A program made the translations under genes and the position numbers. A stretch of 10,816 nt of DNA from Candidatus Coatesiibacteriota bacterium (lineage in GTDB: Bacteria; B130-G9), in contig JAFGIT010000032.1 in assembly GCA_016929465.1 (NCBI GenBank), positions 1 through 10,816 on the forward strand, read 5' to 3'. The notes beneath the pieces are model-generated. The model had not been told where the DNA came from. It did no database searches and saw only the letters and a list, made by a program, of their open reading frames with translations. Below, one piece after another: positions 7,319-10,816 of the stretch. The number at the start of each line of letters is the position of its first letter. Positions within the stretch are counted from its first letter, which is position 1.

Positions 7319-8233
7319 ATCAATTACGCAAGAAGCATCCTGGATCTGATAGGCAAGACCCCTCTCATGCGACTCGCCCGCCTCGCGCCGGACCGCGAGA
7401 TTTACGCCAAATGCGAGTTCATGAATCCGCTAAGCCTTAAAGACCGGCCCGTTCTCCAGATCATCGAGGACGCGGAAAGAGAGGGGAAACTGGAGCCCGG
7501 CGGCGTTATGATCGAGATGACGAGCGGCAATACCGGCATGGCGGTCGCTTTCATCGCAGCCATAAAGGGCTATAGAGCGATCCTCGTCATGTCGGAGATT
7601 CAGAGCCTGGAGCGCCGCAAAGTGCTAAAAGCGTTCGGTGCTGAGCTTGTCTTGACGCCTGCTTCGCTTGGCACCGAGGGGGCGAGACGCAAACTCAAGG
7701 AGATGCTTGCAGAGCACCCGGAGTACTTCTACGTAGGCCAGCATACACGACCATCCAATCCCAAGGCGCACTATGAGAACACTGGCCCCGAACTGTGGCG
7801 GGACACCGACGGCAGAATCGATATCATGGTGGCGGGACTAGGCACCGGCGGGACGATCTGCGGCGCTGGGCGCTTTCTCAAGGAGAAGAAGGCGAGCGTG
7901 CAACTCATCGCCATCGAGCCGAAAGAATCGCCATTCATCTCGCAAGGCATCTTCCACCCCCACCGAATGATGGGCACGGCACCGGGCTTCTATCCCGAGA
8001 CCGTCGATCGGGAGATCATTGACGAAATCTATCTGGTGAGTGAGGCTGAAGCATTCGAGACCTGCCGCGCAATTGCCTCGAAGGAAGGCGTTCTGGTGGG
8101 CATATCCTCTGGAGCGGCGGCACACGCCTCCATGGCCATCGCTGCGCGCCCCGAGAATAAGGGCAAGGTCATCGTCTGCGTATTTGCGGACACCGGCCAG
8201 CGATATCTAAGCGTCGAGGGGCTTTTCACATAG
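7232..8233 (+). CDS. Cysteine synthase family PLP-dependent enzyme
   Basis: This is a fold-type II PLP enzyme of the CysK/CysM/CBS group, which replaces the O-acetyl (or O-phospho) group of serine with sulfide to make cysteine. Counting from the TTG at 7232, the motifs are IGKTPLMRL (40-48), NPLSLKDR with the PLP-binding Lys70, TSGNTG (97-102), the phosphate-binding GTGGT (204-208), ISSGAA (291-296) and DTGQRYLS (320-327). The usual PGGSVKDR is here NPLSLKDR, so the exact substrate (O-acetylserine, O-phosphoserine or other) is open. The TTG at 7232 is the only conventional in-frame start, but it has no ribosome-binding site and adds about 29 residues unlike the family. Similarity begins near codon 30 (7319), which would give about 304 residues, the normal family length. 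It heads a probable operon; the next gene starts 54 bp downstream. Confidence 0.9.
   Translation: MGLIHIPFACGSRSLASFTRHTHFNGGRTINYARSILDLIGKTPLMRLARLAPDREIYAKCEFMNPLSLKDRPVLQIIEDAEREGKLEPGGVMIEMTSGNTGMAVAFIAAIKGYRAILVMSEIQSLERRKVLKAFGAELVLTPASLGTEGARRKLKEMLAEHPEYFYVGQHTRPSNPKAHYENTGPELWRDTDGRIDIMVAGLGTGGTICGAGRFLKEKKASVQLIAIEPKESPFISQGIFHPHRMMGTAPGFYPETVDREIIDEIYLVSEAEAFETCRAIASKEGVLVGISSGAAAHASMAIAARPENKGKVIVCVFADTGQRYLSVEGLFT
7307..7321 (+). promoter_or_regulatory. Ribosome-binding site placed before an ATC codon
   Basis: GGAGG at 7307-7311 is followed, at the usual 7-nt distance, by ATC (7319-7321). The family-like N-terminus (NYARSILDLIGKTPL) follows directly. The geometry is what one expects of a normal start, except that the codon is ATC rather than ATG. 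Explanations are a rare non-AUG start of the infC type, a point mutation that destroyed the ATG, or a base-calling error. Confidence 0.5.
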
Positions 8234-8287
8234 CAAAGGATCGAATGACAGACATCGAAGCAGCGAAGTTAGGGAAGGAGCGGGAGA

Positions 8288-8767
8288 ATGAGCGACCACA
8301 AAGCAACAGATGACCGTGAGTTCGTGATGCGGCCCATTGGCGAAGTCAGGCGGGCCGAAGAGGGCAATCGACTTCAGATAAATGAGCCTTTTCGTCCGGC
8401 TTTGAAACAGCTCGACAAGTTCAGCCACGTGATAGTTCTATGGTGGGCCGATAAATGCGATACAGAAGAACTTCGGGCAAAAATGCAGACCAGGCCGCCC
8501 TATGCCTCAGATAAAGTGACCGGTATATTCGCCTGCAGAGCGGAATACCGCCCAAATCCAATCATGATGAGCGTATGCAAATTGGTGGAAGTGAATGAAG
8601 AGACCGGCATTGTCAAAATCGCAGAGATAGACGCAATCGACGGCACGCCGATCGTCGATCTCAAGGCCTACTTCCCGGTCTGCGAGCGCGCAAAAGACGC
8701 CCATATCCCCCAATGGCTCTCCGACTGGCCGGAATGGCTCCCAGACGAGGGAATCGGCCTATTTTAA
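8288..8767 (+). CDS. trmO: TrmO/TsaA-family SAM-dependent tRNA methyltransferase
   Basis: AAGGAG ends 7 nt before the ATG, which fixes the start. The 159-residue product has the family signatures PIGEV (16-20), LDKFSHVIVLWW (42-53), GIFACRAEYRPNPI (79-92) and DAIDGTPIVDLKAYFP (115-130). In E. coli, TrmO N6-methylates threonylcarbamoyladenosine at position 37 of certain tRNAs, using S-adenosylmethionine. This protein has only the core beta-barrel domain and lacks the C-terminal extension of the E. coli enzyme, as do many shorter homologues. Its substrate may therefore differ. It is cytoplasmic, and it lies between the cysteine synthase and kinase genes with short gaps (54 and 27 bp), so co-transcription is likely. 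Confidence 0.85.
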   Translation: MSDHKATDDREFVMRPIGEVRRAEEGNRLQINEPFRPALKQLDKFSHVIVLWWADKCDTEELRAKMQTRPPYASDKVTGIFACRAEYRPNPIMMSVCKLVEVNEETGIVKIAEIDAIDGTPIVDLKAYFPVCERAKDAHIPQWLSDWPEWLPDEGIGLF

Positions 8768-8794
8768 TCCAAATAAAGCTATTGATATTCCCAA

Positions 8795-9370
8795 ATGAGA
8801 CACAGCCCCAAATTAATCATCGTCACGGGTCGGCCAGGCTCAGGCAAAACCACTCTCTCAAAGGAGCTCGGCAGGCTCCTATATCTACCGGTTATCAGCC
8901 GCGATGAGATAAAAGAGGGCTATGTCAATACGTTCAACATCAAGCATGACGAGCTTCCAGAAGACTGCAATAAGACAGCCTCGGAAATATTCTTCGATAG
9001 TATCGAATTCCTGCTTTCGCGCAACGTCTCCCTGATTGCAGAGGCCGCATTTCAGCATCACGTGTGGGAGCCCCGAATAAGTCACCTCGGGGAATATGCT
9101 GATATACTCATTGTCATCTGCGAGGCTGATGCAGAACTATCCGCGAGACGCCATCTGGAGAGGGGTATGAGGGACCCGAACCGAGAGTTCTATCACGGGG
9201 ACAAAAGAGTCAGCCATTTCAGAGAGACAGGGGTCTTCCTGCCCCCCAGCGACTATGAGCCACCATCGATCGACGTTCCCACGTTCATAGTCTCGACAAC
9301 GAGCAGCTACAGACCAGAACTGGAGAAGATCAAGGGGCAGATCGTATCTCTGCTGGAGCTGCACGATTAG
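8795..9370 (+). CDS. Small P-loop kinase of the AAA_33 / zeta-toxin type
   Basis: The product has 191 residues. Strand 1 (LIIVTG) leads into a Walker A motif GRPGSGKT (12-19). SRDEIKEG (35-42) supplies a conserved Asp37 at the position used to bind or activate the acceptor hydroxyl in kinases of this type. LIAEAAF (80-86) is the next strand with Glu83. SARRHLERG (116-124) resembles the arginine-bearing lid. The family phosphorylates small molecules, nucleic acid ends or, in zeta toxins, UDP-N-acetylglucosamine; the substrate here is unknown. No antitoxin-like partner precedes it, so a toxin role is not supported. The start has no visible Shine-Dalgarno site and lies 27 bp after the upstream stop, which suits translational coupling. 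The nucleotidyltransferase gene follows 23 bp later. Confidence 0.78.
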   Translation: MRHSPKLIIVTGRPGSGKTTLSKELGRLLYLPVISRDEIKEGYVNTFNIKHDELPEDCNKTASEIFFDSIEFLLSRNVSLIAEAAFQHHVWEPRISHLGEYADILIVICEADAELSARRHLERGMRDPNREFYHGDKRVSHFRETGVFLPPSDYEPPSIDVPTFIVSTTSSYRPELEKIKGQIVSLLELHD

Positions 9371-9393
9371 AAATTGCTATGAGGAGAGGATTC

Positions 9394-10203
9394 ATGTTGT
9401 CGGATAACCACTCTAAGGCCGATCATTATGGAGACGCACCTAATCTCGAGTATTTGATCAAGCGAAACAATGACCCTGACCTCAAAGCGATGGCGCTCAT
9501 GGGCAGCTTCGCGAGGGGCGATGCCGGCGAGTTCAGCGACATTGACATCCTCCGCTTCTTCGAGAAGGAGGATAAGGACCGGAATGGGGCAGGGAGCCAC
9601 GACATCGACGGCCGGCTGGTCGTGGTCTGTGATATCGCCCACGCAAAGGTCGATGGCTGGTTCACCGATCCACAGATGGCAACCAGGATCGTGGCCGGTC
9701 TTCGTGATGCAAAACCGCTCTTCGATCCCGAAGGATACTTTGCCGAGATTCAGAGGCGGGCAGTTGGCTTCATGTGGGACGAATCGCTTCAGAAGAAGGC
9801 AGACGAATACGCCAGCCGTGAGATGGTAGGCTGGGCAGAGGAGGCACACAAGGGCCTCGAAGGCCTCAAGACGGGCGATGCCGGCCGGCTGATCAACGCG
9901 AATGCTGGCCTTTGCTGGGGACTCCCCGCGGTCATGCGCGTCAAACGGGGCATTCTCCTCTCCAGCGACAACACCTACTTCTCCGAAGTAATGACTGCCC
10001 TCGGCGAGAACTCCGAATGGAGCCTCCTCTGCAGGAAAGCCCTCTGCATCGATTCGCCGCTCTCTCTGAAGGACCAGGCGAGGGCATGGCTCCGTCTGTA
10101 TGTCTCGACTGCGAGGATGATCGAGGACGCAATCCGCCCCGAGGACAGGCCCGTCATAGAGGCCGCTGTCTCGAAAATCGAGAGAATGCTTTCGACATCC
10201 TAA
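9394..10203 (+). CDS. Nucleotidyltransferase superfamily protein (aminoglycoside/MNT type)
   Basis: An in-frame ATG exists at 9379, but GAGGAGAGG at 9381-9389 lies just before the ATG at 9394 and overlaps the earlier one. I therefore choose 9394 (269 residues). The active-site signature of polymerase-beta-like nucleotidyltransferases is GSFARG (37-42) followed by SDIDI with Asp49 and Asp51. Asp80 at the end of the strand LVVVCD may be the third metal ligand. The remainder (about 110-269) is helical, like the substrate-binding half of kanamycin/lincosamide-type transferases. Such enzymes transfer AMP or another nucleotide to a small-molecule hydroxyl or a protein. Antibiotic inactivation is possible but cannot be inferred from this sequence alone. 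It is the last gene of the probable four-gene operon; I see no clear terminator after it. Confidence 0.8.
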   Translation: MLSDNHSKADHYGDAPNLEYLIKRNNDPDLKAMALMGSFARGDAGEFSDIDILRFFEKEDKDRNGAGSHDIDGRLVVVCDIAHAKVDGWFTDPQMATRIVAGLRDAKPLFDPEGYFAEIQRRAVGFMWDESLQKKADEYASREMVGWAEEAHKGLEGLKTGDAGRLINANAGLCWGLPAVMRVKRGILLSSDNTYFSEVMTALGENSEWSLLCRKALCIDSPLSLKDQARAWLRLYVSTARMIEDAIRPEDRPVIEAAVSKIERMLSTS

Positions 10204-10276
10204 GCCCTTCCGCCTGCGAACCGAATTTGGATCTGACCTCGGATTGTAGGCAAATTTCAAAGCGCAATTCCGGTCG
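10204..10276. other. Short spacer between the nucleotidyltransferase gene and the intron-bearing locus
   Basis: No hairpin with a T-run, no promoter and no gene are apparent. A stop codon at 10247-10249 closes the reading frame that later contains the ATG at 10277. Confidence 0.4.
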
Positions 10277-10322
10277 ATGAAGCATGATCTATACGACGCC
10301 GCGCTGAAAGGGCATCATGTGA
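10277..10322 (+). pseudogene. Possible 5' exon of a gene interrupted by the group II intron
   Basis: An ATG at 10277 opens a frame of 15 codons (MKHDLYDAALKGHHV) plus one base, up to the predicted exon-intron junction at 10322/10323. The residues look protein-like. If real, the gene would continue beyond the intron's 3' end, outside the window, and could be restored by splicing. No ribosome-binding site is visible, and the stretch is short, so a chance frame is quite possible. The last six bases (10317-10322, ATGTGA) serve as IBS1 of the intron. Confidence 0.3.
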
Positions 10323-10502
10323 GTGTGCTTGGCATGGAATATCCACTTGGGGGTGTAAGTCCCCTACAGGCTCAGCAGGGAGAACTGCTAGCGGAACAAC
10401 AAGGGTGCCCGTCGTGAGGCGGGATCTGAAGGAAGTTGAATGCAAAGCGTTGGCCTGACGAACAGCAACCGTATATGAGGCGTTCATGTTGGATTAGGAG
10501 GC

Positions 10503-10508
10503 TCACAT
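10503..10508 (+). other. Exon-binding site 1 (EBS1) of the group II intron
   Basis: TCACAT lies in the 3' side of a loop closed by GGAT (10491-10494) and ATCC (10509-10512). It pairs perfectly, over 6 bases, with ATGTGA at 10317-10322, directly before the intron's first base. In group II introns this pairing selects the 5' splice site and the DNA target. I did not find an equally clear EBS2-IBS2 pair. Confidence 0.75.
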
Positions 10509-10730
10509 ATCCGAAGTCCGATACCTGCACGGAGAGCATGGGCGTATATGCGGCAGGCATAAACGTGAAGGTGGATATTCCTTACCCAAGGAGGTCTGCA
10601 TGGCTGCCACGTGCTACCGTAGTCGCGAGGCTTCGGGATGGCTGTGCAGAAGTCAGCAGAGGGCATAGTAGGTCTCTTGACCAGACTGAAGGCCCGAACA
10701 TGAGAGATTGAGCAGGAGTTTCGAGTTTCG

Positions 10731-10816
10731 ATGACAAGCAAAGATGCAGAAGGGCGCGTTGAGATGCGTGCCGCCATCTCGGACAAGCGTGGACGGAATT
10801 CACGGGAGTCTGACGA
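10731..10816 (+). CDS. Possible start of the intron-encoded reverse transcriptase/maturase (truncated)
   Basis: An ATG at 10731 opens a frame with no stop to the window end (28 codons, beginning MTSKDAEGR). AGGAG lies at 10714-10718, 12 nt upstream, rather far for an ideal site. An in-frame ATG at 10764 is an alternative start. Intron-encoded proteins sit in domain IV, after roughly this amount of ribozyme sequence, so the location fits. No reverse-transcriptase motif is reached before the window ends, so the identification rests on position. Confidence 0.35.
   Translation, partial: MTSKDAEGRVEMRAAISDKRGRNSRESD

Larger units (their letters stand above)
10323..10816 (+). mobile_element. Group II intron, 5' part (ribozyme domain I onward; truncated by window end)
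   Basis: The region contains the strongly conserved bacterial group II intron stretch CAAGGGTGCCCGTCGTGAGG...ATCTGAAGGAAG (about 10400-10435), followed by CTGACGAACAGCAACC. The 5' end GTGTG at 10323 fits the GUGYG consensus. Compact helices are visible: GGGG/CCCC at 10349-10364, AGCAG/CTGCT at 10374-10389 and CCCG/CGGG at 10408-10423. A TCACAT at 10503-10508 is exactly complementary to the six exon bases before 10323. Such introns are retroelements that splice themselves out of RNA and move by target-primed reverse transcription with their encoded protein. The pattern resembles introns with LtrA-type proteins. Catalytic domain V and the 3' end lie outside the window. Confidence 0.9.

Noticed and set aside
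8795-9370. Zeta-toxin of a toxin-antitoxin pair
   Set aside because: No small epsilon-like antitoxin gene is adjacent; the upstream neighbour is a tRNA methyltransferase.
9367-10260. 297-codon open frame on the minus strand
   Set aside because: It is the antisense shadow of the nucleotidyltransferase gene; the sense frame carries GSFARG...SDIDI and a good ribosome-binding site, while this one has no recognisable motifs.
10406-10411. GTGCCC as EBS2 pairing with GGGCAT (10310-10315)
   Set aside because: Most of it is part of the conserved CCCG/CGGG helix of the ribozyme, so the complementarity is probably coincidental.
10436-10711. 91-codon open frame inside the group II intron
   Set aside because: It lies in structured ribozyme RNA, including the EBS1 loop; such frames are often mis-annotated and this one has no protein-like features.

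Overview
The window looks like chromosomal DNA of an uncultured, moderately GC-rich bacterium. Genes have clear Shine-Dalgarno sites and good sigma70-type promoters. Several products carry Sec signal peptides, and the right end holds a bacterial group II intron. I cannot assign a phylum from the sequence. Nothing points to a phage or a plasmid.

Left part (1-5742): the last 24 codons of an unidentified gene are followed by a 479-bp non-coding stretch. That stretch has a run of AGTTCAA heptamers that begins inside the stop codon, and a cluster of short GC-rich hairpin repeats. Then come three co-directional genes for exported proteins. The first (555-2819) is a 754-residue protein with a DUF6345-like, caspase/gingipain-type His-Cys domain, a middle propeptide-like region, an Ig-like domain and a C-terminal beta domain. 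The second and third (3055-4272, 4507-5742) are tandem paralogues. Each has a signal peptide, a beta domain of about 120 residues that resembles the C-terminal domain of the first protein, and a formylglycine-generating-enzyme (SUMF1) fold that lacks the second active-site cysteine. Both paralogues are preceded by near-consensus sigma70 promoters, so the trio looks like three separate transcription units rather than one operon. The shared beta domain suggests a common surface or secretion role.

Middle (5770-7161, minus strand): a GT87/DUF2029-type multi-pass glycosyltransferase, convergent with the third exported protein and divergent from the next cluster.

Right part (7232-10203): four closely spaced plus-strand genes, probably an operon. 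They encode a cysteine synthase-family PLP enzyme, a TrmO/TsaA-type SAM-dependent tRNA methyltransferase, a small P-loop kinase of the AAA_33/zeta-toxin type, and a nucleotidyltransferase of the aminoglycoside/MNT superfamily. The cysteine synthase start is odd: the best ribosome-binding site sits before an ATC codon.

Right end (10277-10816): the 5' portion of a group II intron. Its boundary is supported by a GTGTG 5' end and by a 6-nt EBS1 (10503-10508) exactly complementary to the last 6 nt of the upstream exon. The intron may interrupt a short reading frame that starts at 10277. The rest of the intron and most of its reverse transcriptase lie beyond the window.
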